A stretch of 9,881 nt of DNA from Smithellaceae bacterium (GTDB lineage: Bacteria; Desulfobacterota; Syntrophia; Syntrophales; Smithellaceae), in the NCBI GenBank assembly GCA_028701435.1, contig JAQVQT010000022.1:1-9881 (forward strand), in the 5' to 3' direction. Below the pieces are notes generated by a model. It saw only the letters and a list, made by a program, of their open reading frames with translations. It was not told where the DNA came from and did not search any database. How positions within the stretch are numbered: the stretch's first letter is position 1; every line of letters starts with the position of its first letter. The translations under genes were made by a program, and so were the position numbers. This document shows positions 1-5,851 of this stretch, piece by piece.

Positions 1-281
1 ATCGCCTCCACGGCGGTTTCGATGGTTCCGTAGGCGGTAATGATCACGACATCGATCTCGTGGTTGATCCTTTTGACCTCCTTGAGAACGGCCAGCCCGT
101 CCATGCCGGGCATTTTGTAATCCAGAAGAATCAGGTCAAAATGATGGGCGGCGACCGTTTTGACCGCCGCTTCGCCGTTTTCCGCCTCCATGACCGTGTG
201 GCCCTCGGAAATAAGAAAATCCCGAAGCATTTCCCGTTGAGACCGTCCGTCTTCCACAATCAGAATATGTAATTTCTGCAT
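1..281 (-). CDS. NtrC-family response regulator, N-terminal receiver domain (partial, cut by left edge)
   Basis: The visible 93 residues form a receiver domain that accepts phosphate from a histidine kinase. The acidic pair is E10-D11, the phospho-acceptor is D54 in LLDYKMPGMDG, and the switch threonine is T82 in ITAYG. These positions match NtrC numbering (D54, T82); the conserved lysine near residue 104 lies outside the window. The KMPGMDG and ITAYGTIETAVEA segments are typical of regulators that carry a sigma-54 AAA+ domain and a Fis-type DNA-binding domain. Those domains are inferred, because the gene runs off the edge. The ATG at 279-281 has GAAGGA on the minus strand 9 bases upstream. 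Only 20 bases separate it from the stop of the kinase gene, so the two form a kinase/regulator operon. The upstream sigma-54 promoter and palindromes at 2215-2421 are its likely targets. Confidence 0.9.
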   Translation of the reverse strand, partial: MQKLHILIVEDGRSQREMLRDFLISEGHTVMEAENGEAAVKTVAAHHFDLILLDYKMPGMDGLAVLKEVKRINHEIDVVIITAYGTIETAVEA

Positions 282-301
282 GGCGCCCTGTCCTTCAACA
301 A

Positions 302-2107
302 TCAGGTTTTGTCGCTTATTTTTTCCACCGGCAGCACAATTTCAAACGTCGTCCCCTCTCCCGGACGACTGATCACGCGAACGTCGCCGCCGTGGCCGCG
401 GATAATTTCCGTCGCCAGAGGAATGCCCAGTCCCAGACCTTTTTCCTTGGTCGTGTATTCCGGGCTGAAAACTTTTTCGATTTCCTCCGGCGTCATGCCG
501 CAGCCGGTGTCCGCGATGCTCACCAGGACGTGTTTTTTGCCTTCACGGCTGACCGAAATGGTGATTTTACCCCGCTCGGTGATGGACTCCATGGCGTTTT
601 TGATGAAGTTTAAGAAGGCCTGTTGAAGTTTGTTGACGTCCATGGGAATGACGGCGGGAGAGAACCGCCAGTGCGTCTCCAGAACAATGTTTCGTGAGGC
701 CGCCTCTTCCGTCATCAGGCTGACAATTTTTTGCAGCACTTCCGTGACGGGGAAATTGCTCAACTCCAGTCTTCTGCTCTTGGAAAAAGAAAGAAACTCT
801 TCGATGATTTCATTGAGGCGCCGGATTTCATCGCGGATGACCGTGGAAAGATTTTTAAACTCCCGGGCCTTTGTTTCGTCCGGAGGGATGAAATCTCTTT
901 TCAGGCGCTGGGTCGCCATGCTGATGGCGTTGAGCGGGTTGCGAATTTCGTGCGCCACCCCGGCGGCCAGCTGCCCCAGCGAAGAAAGACGCTCGGCCTT
1001 TTCCAGCCGGCGCTCCATGTCGATAATGCCGGCCAGATGCCGGTTCTGATCGTGGTAGAGCAGCCACATGGACAAAAGAGCGATGCCGACGACGAACAGC
1101 ATGAAAATAAAAATATTCTGCCGGTTCTCGGCAATGATTTTATCCATGGAACCGCGGTCCAGACCGATGCGGACGATCCCGGCAATCTTTTCTTTCGGCA
1201 GATAGGGGTTTTCCAGGATGAAGGGAGCGGCTACATCCAGAATCTTGATTCCCTGCGGGTCCACTTTCCTGCTCAAGATTCCTTTTTTCCCTTTCATCAT
1301 TTCCTGATCGTTGAGATCCCGGCTGGTCAAACCGGCCGGCAATTCTCCGATATTTCCCAGCAGGATTTTTTGATCATTAAAGACCTGCAGGTAGGCGATG
1401 CCGTGGCCTTCGCCCATTTTGCTCATGGCCCTTTCAACGGCGACTTTCAGGCTCCAGTACAACCTGCCTTTTCGGTCCAGACAGAAGACGGCGATTCCAC
1501 CGCCTCTTTTTAGTTTTACTCCGACGTATCCGATGTCCTCCTTGATGCGGATTTTTTCCAGCAGTTCAACGGTCGTTGCCTTGCGCCCGTTGATGAACAA
1601 ATCGCTTTTCGACAGCATGTCGGTTTTAAGGGGACCGCTTTGATAGAGGATATCGCCTCGCATATTCAGAATGGCCACGTACCAAAAATAATGATCTTCC
1701 GCAAACTTTTGAAGGTAGGCGTTGCTCATTAATTTCTTTTTCCACTGTTCGTCGATCTGTTGCCCCAGTTTGGTGATGGCATCGTAAACCAGCTGGATGG
1801 AATAGGCGGACTCCGCCTCTTTGGCCGTTTTGAGATGGGACGGCATTTTCCCTTTGGCGGCGGCAATGCTTTTCAGATTATCTTCCGTCTGGCGCAAAAG
1901 GACGCTGATGGTGGTCAGGGCCTGATCTTCCATAAATCCGACGAGGTTGGTTTCGTTGCGACGGATATCCAGGTAGCCCATCACCAAAATCAGAGCGACC
2001 AGGACCGCCGACACGATGCCGACGGCCAGCGGTTGAAGAAAATTTCCGTTGTACGAATGCGCGCCACGCCGAGTGATTGTCTTCGTCTTTTGAAAAAACA
2101 ACATCAT
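302..2107 (-). CDS. Membrane sensor histidine kinase, NtrB/ZraS-like
   Basis: This 601-residue kinase senses an unidentified signal outside the cytoplasmic membrane and phosphorylates the NtrC-type regulator encoded just downstream. A membrane segment lies at about residues 24-46, followed by a periplasmic sensor region of about 280 residues (perhaps Cache-like: HYFWYVAILNMRGDILYQSG near 139-158). A second membrane segment spans about 331-351. The HisKA domain has H386 in GVAHEIRNPLN. The ATPase domain has the N box NFIKNAMES (N500, N504), the G1 box DTGCGM (D533) and the G2 box KGLGLG (556-561). No PAS or receiver domain is fused. The start is ambiguous: AAGGA sits only 1 base before the first ATG, 4 before the second ATG and 7 before a TTG third codon, so translation may begin one or two codons later. 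The sensed signal cannot be read from the sequence. Confidence 0.93.
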   Translation of the reverse strand: MMLFFQKTKTITRRGAHSYNGNFLQPLAVGIVSAVLVALILVMGYLDIRRNETNLVGFMEDQALTTISVLLRQTEDNLKSIAAAKGKMPSHLKTAKEAESAYSIQLVYDAITKLGQQIDEQWKKKLMSNAYLQKFAEDHYFWYVAILNMRGDILYQSGPLKTDMLSKSDLFINGRKATTVELLEKIRIKEDIGYVGVKLKRGGGIAVFCLDRKGRLYWSLKVAVERAMSKMGEGHGIAYLQVFNDQKILLGNIGELPAGLTSRDLNDQEMMKGKKGILSRKVDPQGIKILDVAAPFILENPYLPKEKIAGIVRIGLDRGSMDKIIAENRQNIFIFMLFVVGIALLSMWLLYHDQNRHLAGIIDMERRLEKAERLSSLGQLAAGVAHEIRNPLNAISMATQRLKRDFIPPDETKAREFKNLSTVIRDEIRRLNEIIEEFLSFSKSRRLELSNFPVTEVLQKIVSLMTEEAASRNIVLETHWRFSPAVIPMDVNKLQQAFLNFIKNAMESITERGKITISVSREGKKHVLVSIADTGCGMTPEEIEKVFSPEYTTKEKGLGLGIPLATEIIRGHGGDVRVISRPGEGTTFEIVLPVEKISDKT

Positions 2108-2166
2108 ATCCTTACTTTACAAAATTTAAACGGGCACTTTTTCGCTGTTATGGTTATTTGCCGAGC

Positions 2167-2195
2167 ATCATCGGGTTTTTTCCGGGAAAAGTCAA
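2167..2195 (-). promoter_or_regulatory. Candidate sigma-70-type promoter of the kinase/regulator operon
   Basis: On the minus strand, TTGACT (2190-2195, 5 of 6 to consensus) is followed after 17 bases by GATGAT (2167-2172, 4 of 6). This would give a start near 2160 and a leader of about 53 bases. The palindromes at 2215-2239 lie just upstream, so the regulator could affect its own synthesis. The -10 element is weak and this is only a candidate. Confidence 0.3.
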
Positions 2196-2214
2196 CGATA
2201 AATGAAAGCTCAAA

Positions 2215-2239
2215 TCGACATTTTTGTCGAAAAATGACA
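2215..2239. promoter_or_regulatory. Candidate enhancer (UAS) palindromes for an NtrC-type regulator, distal site
   Basis: TCGACATTTTTGTCGA (2215-2230) is an inverted repeat with perfect 6-base arms and a 4-base centre. An overlapping inverted repeat, TGTC-N7-GACA, occupies 2225-2239 and contains the same CATTTTT core in the opposite orientation. The distal palindrome is nearly identical to the one at 2301-2320. It lies about 200-215 bases before the predicted start of the sigma-54 RNA, a normal distance for an enhancer, and also upstream of the kinase gene. Binding by the regulator encoded at 1-281 is inferred from position. Confidence 0.55.
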
Positions 2240-2300
2240 AAAAATGTACCAAACCTATCTATTCGTTATTATTTGATTAAATTTTCCAAGATCAAAATCG

Positions 2301-2320
2301 ATTCGACATTTTTGCCGAAT
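2301..2320. promoter_or_regulatory. Candidate enhancer (UAS) palindrome, proximal site
   Basis: ATTCGACATTTTTGCCGAAT is an inverted repeat with 8-base arms and one mismatched pair. Its 16-base core differs from the distal site (2215-2230) at a single base. The two sites are centred 88 bases apart, and this one lies about 110-130 bases before the predicted sigma-54 transcription start. Paired near-identical palindromes at this distance are the usual layout for NtrC-class activators. Which protein binds here is inferred. Confidence 0.58.
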
Positions 2321-2375
2321 CCGCCGGATCGCAGGAAGGGGCGCTAAAGAGAATTTGTTAATTAAATGCTTTATA

Positions 2376-2388
2376 TATCAATAGCTTA
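2376..2388 (+). promoter_or_regulatory. IHF-consensus site between enhancer and sigma-54 promoter
   Basis: TATCAATAGCTTA matches the IHF consensus WATCAANNNNTTR at every defined position. An A/T-rich stretch (2357-2376) lies directly upstream, as is common at IHF sites. The site sits at about -56 to -44 relative to the predicted start, between the enhancer palindromes and the -24/-12 element. There an IHF bend would bring the activator to the polymerase. The consensus is short, so the location carries much of the weight. Confidence 0.5.
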
Positions 2389-2405
2389 CAAATCTGTTCC
2401 CGCTG

Positions 2406-2421
2406 TGGCACGGTATCTGCT
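2406..2421 (+). promoter_or_regulatory. Sigma-54 (-24/-12) promoter
   Basis: TGGCACGGTATCTGCT fits the sigma-54 consensus TGGCACR-N4-TTGCW with one mismatch (CTGC for TTGC). The invariant GG (-24) and GC (-12) are exactly 10 bases apart. Taking C2420 as -12 puts the start near 2431-2433. No protein gene lies downstream on the plus strand. The next landmark is an intrinsic terminator about 100 bases on, so the promoter appears to drive a small RNA. Confidence 0.78.
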
Positions 2422-2431
2422 TGATAACCAA

Positions 2432-2564
2432 TCAGAAAAAGATATAAGTGTCGACTAAAATATCACGGGCATGATTAGCCGACAGCAAAAATAACCCGGG
2501 AAGGTAACCAGGCCTTCACTCTTCTCTCCTGACGGGAGGCTTCCAACAAGCCTCCCGTTTTTTT
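2432..2564 (+). ncRNA. Predicted sigma-54-dependent small RNA (about 133 nt)
   Basis: The span runs from the predicted start of the -24/-12 promoter to the end of a strong intrinsic terminator. A stem-loop pairs GTCGACTAA (2450-2458) with TTAGCCGAC (2475-2483), with one A/C mismatch and a 16-base loop. A second, shorter stem pairs GAAGG (2500-2504) with CCTTC (2513-2517). A C/U-rich single-stranded segment (TCTTCTCTCC, about 2520-2529) precedes the terminator hairpin and could pair with ribosome-binding sites. The best reading frame is seven codons (2471-2494) with no ribosome-binding site, so a peptide is unlikely. Known parallels are sigma-54 RNAs beside their NtrC-class activators: qrr1 next to luxO, and glmY next to glrK. 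I do not recognise an RNA family. Targets are unknown. Confidence 0.62.
2533..2564 (+). terminator. Intrinsic terminator of the predicted small RNA
   Basis: CGGGAGGCTT (2533-2542) pairs perfectly with AAGCCTCCCG (2548-2557) around a 5-base loop and is followed by seven T on the plus strand. On the minus strand the hairpin is not followed by T, so it is a plus-strand terminator and not that of rarA, whose stop codon overlaps the T run. Confidence 0.9.
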
Positions 2565-3927
2565 ATCCTTTTTCCTCCGATTCCTTTTTTGCTTTGTTTT
2601 TCCGGCGCCGCCACTCTTCGACTCTTTCTCTGATGATTTTTTCATACCCGGCGTCGGTCGGGGAGTAAAGCACTCTTCCCTGAAGTTTGTCGGGAAAATA
2701 TTCCTGGGGAACAAAAGCATCCTGGTAGTCATGCGCGTATTTGTAGTCCTTGCCGTACTCCAGTTCCTTCATGAGTTTCGTCGGGGCGTTGCGGATGTGC
2801 AGGGGAACGGGAAGATACCCGGTTTTATGAATTAAATCCTTGGTTTTTCCGTAGCCGGTGTACAGGGAATTGCTTTTGGGCGCCACGGCCAGATAGACGG
2901 CCGCCTGCGCGATGGCCAGTTCGCCTTCCGGCAGGCCGATGAAATGAAACGCCTGCTGGGCGGCCATCGTCAACACCAGGGCGTGGGGATCGGCGTTGCC
3001 GATATCTTCGGAGGCAAAGCGCACCATGCGCCGCAGAATGTAAAGCGGGTCCTCTCCGGCAGCCAGCATGCGGCCCAGCCAGTAAAGTGTTGCGTCCGGA
3101 TCGCTTCCGCGCATGCTTTTATGAAGCGCGGAAATCAGATTGTAATGCTCCTCTCCGTCTTTGTCGTACAGAAGGGCTTTTTTCAGCAGCGCTTCCTCGG
3201 CGGATTTCGCCGTGATCGTCCTTTCTTCCTCAGGCAGCGACTGGACCATCGAGGCCGCCGCCTCCAGGTTGTTGAGCGCCGTTCGGGCGTCGCCGTCGGA
3301 AATCCCCACGATAAACCGTATGGCTTCGTCGTCGCTTTGGATGGCGAATTTGCCCAGACCCCTTTGCGGATCGGAAAGCGCGCGCTTCAGGATGGCCATC
3401 AGGTCTTCTTCCGTAAACTGCTTGAGCAGCATCACACGCGTTCTGGACAAAAGCGGCGCGATGACTTCAAAAGAGGGATTCTCCGTGGTTGCGCCAATCA
3501 GCGTAATCAACCCGCTTTCCACGTGCGGCAGAAAAGCGTCCTGCTGGGCCTTGTTAAAACGATGGATTTCGTCGACAAATAAAATGGTTTTCTGCTTTTT
3601 GGCCTCCCAGAGTTCCCGGGCGTCGTCAATCACCTGCCGGATTTCCTTGACGCCGGAAAGGACGGCGGAGAAACTGACGAAGTTGGCTTTGGTTTCATTG
3701 GCCAGAATTCGCGCAAGCGTGGTTTTGCCGGAGCCGGGCGGCCCCCAGAAAATCATCGAAAAAAGCTTATCCTCCGCGATGGACCGCCGAAGCAGTGTTC
3801 CTTCGCCGACCAGATGCGGCTGGCCGATGTAATCGACAAGCGTAAGCGGCCTCATTCTTTCGGCCAGCGGCGCCGTGTCCAATGCGTCATCCGGAGTTCC
3901 CTGGCTGAATAAATCCAGATTTTTCAT
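2563..3927 (-). CDS. rarA: Replication-associated recombination protein RarA (AAA+ ATPase)
   Basis: This 454-residue protein belongs to the RarA/MgsA/WRNIP1 family. These are clamp-loader-like AAA+ ATPases that act at stalled replication forks with single-strand binding protein and RecA. Walker A is GPPGSGKT (62-69), Walker B is LFVDEIH (116-122), sensor 1 is ATTEN (146-150) and sensor 2 is in DGDAR (211-215). The C-terminal half carries the family's tetramerisation region, with GSDPDATLYWLGRMLAAGED and ASEDIGNADP. Length is normal for the family. The last 25 or so residues are lysine- and glutamate-rich and probably disordered. AGAGG lies 5 bases before the ATG. The start overlaps the stop of the upstream small gene as ATGA, pointing to translational coupling. 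No intrinsic terminator is visible after its stop on this strand, so readthrough antisense to the small RNA is possible. Confidence 0.97.
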   Translation of the reverse strand: MKNLDLFSQGTPDDALDTAPLAERMRPLTLVDYIGQPHLVGEGTLLRRSIAEDKLFSMIFWGPPGSGKTTLARILANETKANFVSFSAVLSGVKEIRQVIDDARELWEAKKQKTILFVDEIHRFNKAQQDAFLPHVESGLITLIGATTENPSFEVIAPLLSRTRVMLLKQFTEEDLMAILKRALSDPQRGLGKFAIQSDDEAIRFIVGISDGDARTALNNLEAAASMVQSLPEEERTITAKSAEEALLKKALLYDKDGEEHYNLISALHKSMRGSDPDATLYWLGRMLAAGEDPLYILRRMVRFASEDIGNADPHALVLTMAAQQAFHFIGLPEGELAIAQAAVYLAVAPKSNSLYTGYGKTKDLIHKTGYLPVPLHIRNAPTKLMKELEYGKDYKYAHDYQDAFVPQEYFPDKLQGRVLYSPTDAGYEKIIRERVEEWRRRKNKAKKESEEKG

Positions 3928-4181
3928 GTTTGCCTCTTTGCTTTCTCCAGAATTTCAATCAAACTGACCAGCTTGTCTTTGGGCTGCGCGTCCGCGAAGC
4001 GATTCCACTCCTCCTGCGTCAGGTTTTCTTGGAGCAGCGACGCCACGTCAAAAGCGGCCTGCCAGCAGAAAATAATCCGCGCGCAGGGCAGGTCGCCGGA
4101 TTCGCGTAAACAATAGGCAAACGTCATTTCGTCGCCCAATTTGGGGCAGCGGGTTATTTTATGATCATGCGGGGTTTTCAT
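3924..4181 (-). CDS. Small four-cysteine protein of unknown function, coupled to rarA
   Basis: This 85-residue product is not one I can name. Its N-terminal half holds C12, C24, C33 and C39 (spacing C-X11-C-X8-C-X5-C), with a CPKLG motif and LPCARIIFCW. This pattern could bind zinc or an iron-sulfur cluster, which is inference only. The C-terminal half (about 50-83) is predicted mainly helical and charged, with no signal peptide or membrane segment. I have an impression of similar short cysteine proteins in deltaproteobacterial genomes but cannot verify it. The stop codon overlaps the rarA start (ATGA), so the two are probably translated together. The ribosome-binding site before the ATG is weak. 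The start lies only about 20 bases after the terminator tail of trpB2, which leaves little room for a promoter. Confidence 0.75.
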   Translation of the reverse strand: MKTPHDHKITRCPKLGDEMTFAYCLRESGDLPCARIIFCWQAAFDVASLLQENLTQEEWNRFADAQPKDKLVSLIEILEKAKRQT

Positions 4182-4199
4182 TGCCGGCCAGCTTGACGA

Positions 4200-4245
4200 A
4201 AAAAAGAAAAGCCGTCAAGAAATTTTATTTTCCTGACGGCTTTTT
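4200..4245. terminator. Bidirectional intrinsic terminator after trpB2
   Basis: GCCGTCA (4211-4217) pairs with TGACGGC (4234-4240). After an A/C mismatch, four more pairs form around a 6-base loop. On the minus strand the hairpin is followed by TTTTCTTTTTTT, and on the plus strand by five T. It ends trpB2 transcription. The TAAAAT at 4222-4227 (minus strand) inside the hairpin resembles a -10 element and might serve the small gene plus rarA, but its -35 is poor. Confidence 0.85.
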
Positions 4246-4293
4246 GTAGGAAACGGTCTGCCGCCCGCAAGGGTGGTTCAAACCGTTCTCTAC
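4246..4293. repeat. Long structured palindrome between trpB2 stop and terminator
   Basis: GTAGGAAACGGT (4246-4257) pairs with ACCGTTCTCTAC (4282-4293) over 12 positions, with one G-U and one A/C. Inside it, after an asymmetric internal loop, CCGCCC (4261-4266) pairs with GGGTGG (4271-4276) around a GCAA tetraloop. The plus-strand reading gives the GNRA loop. The element abuts the terminator hairpin and lies 18 bases after the trpB2 stop. It could be a dispersed palindromic repeat or a 3' stabilising structure. No second copy occurs in this window. Confidence 0.6.
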
Positions 4294-4311
4294 ACCATAA
4301 AATTGACGTCC

Positions 4312-5673
4312 TTACGGCTTCGGGAAATCCTTAATGGCTTTCAGGGCCCGTTCGATTTCGTGATCCGGCAACTCGTAGGCCTCCAATTTGCCCGACAGAT
4401 AAGCATCGTAAGAGACCAGATCCACCAGGCCATGGCCGCTCCAGTTGAAAAGAATGATCTTTTCCTTTCCTTCCTCCCGGGCGCGCATGGCTTCATCCAC
4501 GACGGCGGCCAGAACGTGGTTGGTTTCCGGCGCGGGAATGAAGCCTTCGGAACGAGCCCATTTGACGCCCGCCTCAAAGGTTTTGAGCTGATCATAGGCT
4601 CTGGGTTCAATCAGTTTTTCCCGGACCAGATGGCTGACGATGGGCGCCATGCCGTGATAGCGAAGACCGCCGGCGTGAATCGGCGCCGGAATATAGTCGT
4701 GGCCCAGCGTGTACATCGGAAGCAGCGGCGTAGATTTGGCCAGATCTCCGAAATCATAGGCGAACGGGCCTTTGGTCATGCTGGGGCAGGACGTGGGCTC
4801 CGCTCCGACTATTTTTACTTCTTTGCCGTGGATTTTGTCGCAGACAAACGGCGTGGAAATGCCGGCAAAATTGCTCCCGCCGCCGCAGCAGCCCATGACC
4901 ACATCGGGATAGAGGCCGAGTTTTTTCATTTGCTTTTGCGCTTCCAGGCCGATGATCGACTGGTAAAGAATCACGTGATTCAGCACGCTGCCCAGGCCGT
5001 AGTGCGTATTTGGGCTGTTCACCGCGTCTTCAATGGCCTCGCTGATCGCGATGCCCAGAGATCCGGGTGAATCGGGATGCTCGGCCAGGACATTGCGGCC
5101 CGCCTGGGTCAGATTGCTGGGGCTGGCGATGCATTCGGCCCCCCAGGTGTTCATCATCAGGCGGCGGTAGGGTTTCTGTTCGTAGCTGACCTTCACCATG
5201 TACACGCGGCACACCAGATCAAACATCTGGCAGGCCATCGCCAGGGCGCTTCCCCATTGGCCGGCGCCGGTTTCCGTCGTCATGCGTTTGGTTCCGGCCA
5301 CTTTATTATAATAGGCCATGGGAATGGCGGCATTGGGTTTATGCGAGCCGGCGGGGCTCACACCTTCATGCTTGTAGTAGATCTGCACGGGACAACCCAG
5401 CAGCTTTTCGAAATTGCGCGCCCGGTAAAGAGGAGACGGCCGCCAAAGGATATATTTTTGCAGGACCTCCTCGGGAATGTCGATCCAGCGCTGGCTGGAC
5501 ACTTCCTGCTCGATGATGTTCATGGGGAAAATGGCCGCCAGATCCTGAGGCGTGACCGGCTGCCCTGTTCCGGGATGCAGAGGCGGCTTCATCGGCGTGG
5601 GCAAATCCGCCATGACATTGTACCACTGCCTGGGTATTTCATGATCTTCCAATAACGTTTTGACCTGTTCCAT
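4312..5673 (-). CDS. trpB2: TrpB2-type tryptophan synthase beta chain
   Basis: This PLP enzyme of 453 residues condenses indole with serine to give tryptophan. The PLP lysine is K112 in GSHKPN. The catalytic glutamate is E134 in ETGAGQWG, where W replaces the H of ordinary TrpB, a mark of the TrpB2 group. The phosphate-binding loop is GCCGGGSNFAG (261-271), and VGAEP holds E292. It is longer than the roughly 400-residue TrpB1, as TrpB2 usually is. No trpA or other trp gene is nearby. The start is the ATG at 5671-5673, because AAAGGAG (5683-5689) lies 9 bases upstream and the family N-terminus (QVKTLLEDHEIP) begins right there. An open frame running further upstream to 5787 is the attenuator sequence. 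The Trp-codon leader implies that the cell uses this gene for tryptophan supply, by indole salvage or with a distant TrpA. Confidence 0.95.
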   Translation of the reverse strand: MEQVKTLLEDHEIPRQWYNVMADLPTPMKPPLHPGTGQPVTPQDLAAIFPMNIIEQEVSSQRWIDIPEEVLQKYILWRPSPLYRARNFEKLLGCPVQIYYKHEGVSPAGSHKPNAAIPMAYYNKVAGTKRMTTETGAGQWGSALAMACQMFDLVCRVYMVKVSYEQKPYRRLMMNTWGAECIASPSNLTQAGRNVLAEHPDSPGSLGIAISEAIEDAVNSPNTHYGLGSVLNHVILYQSIIGLEAQKQMKKLGLYPDVVMGCCGGGSNFAGISTPFVCDKIHGKEVKIVGAEPTSCPSMTKGPFAYDFGDLAKSTPLLPMYTLGHDYIPAPIHAGGLRYHGMAPIVSHLVREKLIEPRAYDQLKTFEAGVKWARSEGFIPAPETNHVLAAVVDEAMRAREEGKEKIILFNWSGHGLVDLVSYDAYLSGKLEAYELPDHEIERALKAIKDFPKP

Positions 5674-5690
5674 CTCTTCTCTCTCCTTTA

Positions 5691-5748
5691 CAAGAATGTC
5701 TCTTGGTTTTCTTTCAGCAAGCGATTCTTGCGCCCGGCCCAAGCCGGG
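5691..5748 (-). other. Additional leader hairpins between attenuator and trpB2 ribosome-binding site
   Basis: On the minus strand, CCCGGC and GCCGGG (5743-5748 with 5733-5738) form a six-pair stem with a 4-base loop, straight after the terminator T run. CAAGAAT (5724-5730) and ATTCTTG (5691-5697) pair perfectly over seven bases, ending 1 base before the AAAGGAG ribosome-binding site. They may protect the processed end or tune translation. This is inference. Confidence 0.4.
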
Positions 5749-5751
5749 GGC

Positions 5752-5789
5752 AAAAAAAATGCCACGGGGCTTTTCTTCCCATGGCATTT
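5752..5789 (-). terminator. Attenuator terminator in the trpB2 leader
   Basis: On the minus strand, AAATGCCATGGG (5778-5789) pairs over 12 positions with the segment at 5757-5768 (one G-U) and is followed by eight T (5752-5759). It stands upstream of the trpB2 ribosome-binding site, so it can only act as a conditional stop. CATGGGAAG within it (5775-5783) can instead pair over nine positions with CTTCCCGTG (5807-5815), which would dismantle the terminator. Confidence 0.88.
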
Positions 5790-5851
5790 CTAATCCATTG
5801 ACGAGTCACGGGAAGGAGCCTCCCTGCCCATGCTCGGTGATTTACAGGAGC

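Noticed and set aside
2272..2296. TTTGAT-N13-ATCAAA inverted repeat between the two enhancer sites
   Set aside because: It is A/T-rich with short arms and a long spacer, and unrelated to the repeated enhancer palindrome; expected by chance in this composition.
2471..2494. Seven-codon frame inside the predicted small RNA
   Set aside because: It has no ribosome-binding site and lies partly in the 3' arm of a stem-loop; a peptide is not supported.
2533..2557. The hairpin as the rarA terminator
   Set aside because: On the minus strand it is preceded by the A run and not followed by T, so it terminates plus-strand transcription only.
5674..5787. A 38-codon upstream extension of trpB2 starting with MPWEEKPRG
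   Set aside because: The ribosome-binding site and the family N-terminus both place the start at 5673. The extension encodes the attenuator terminator and its T run.
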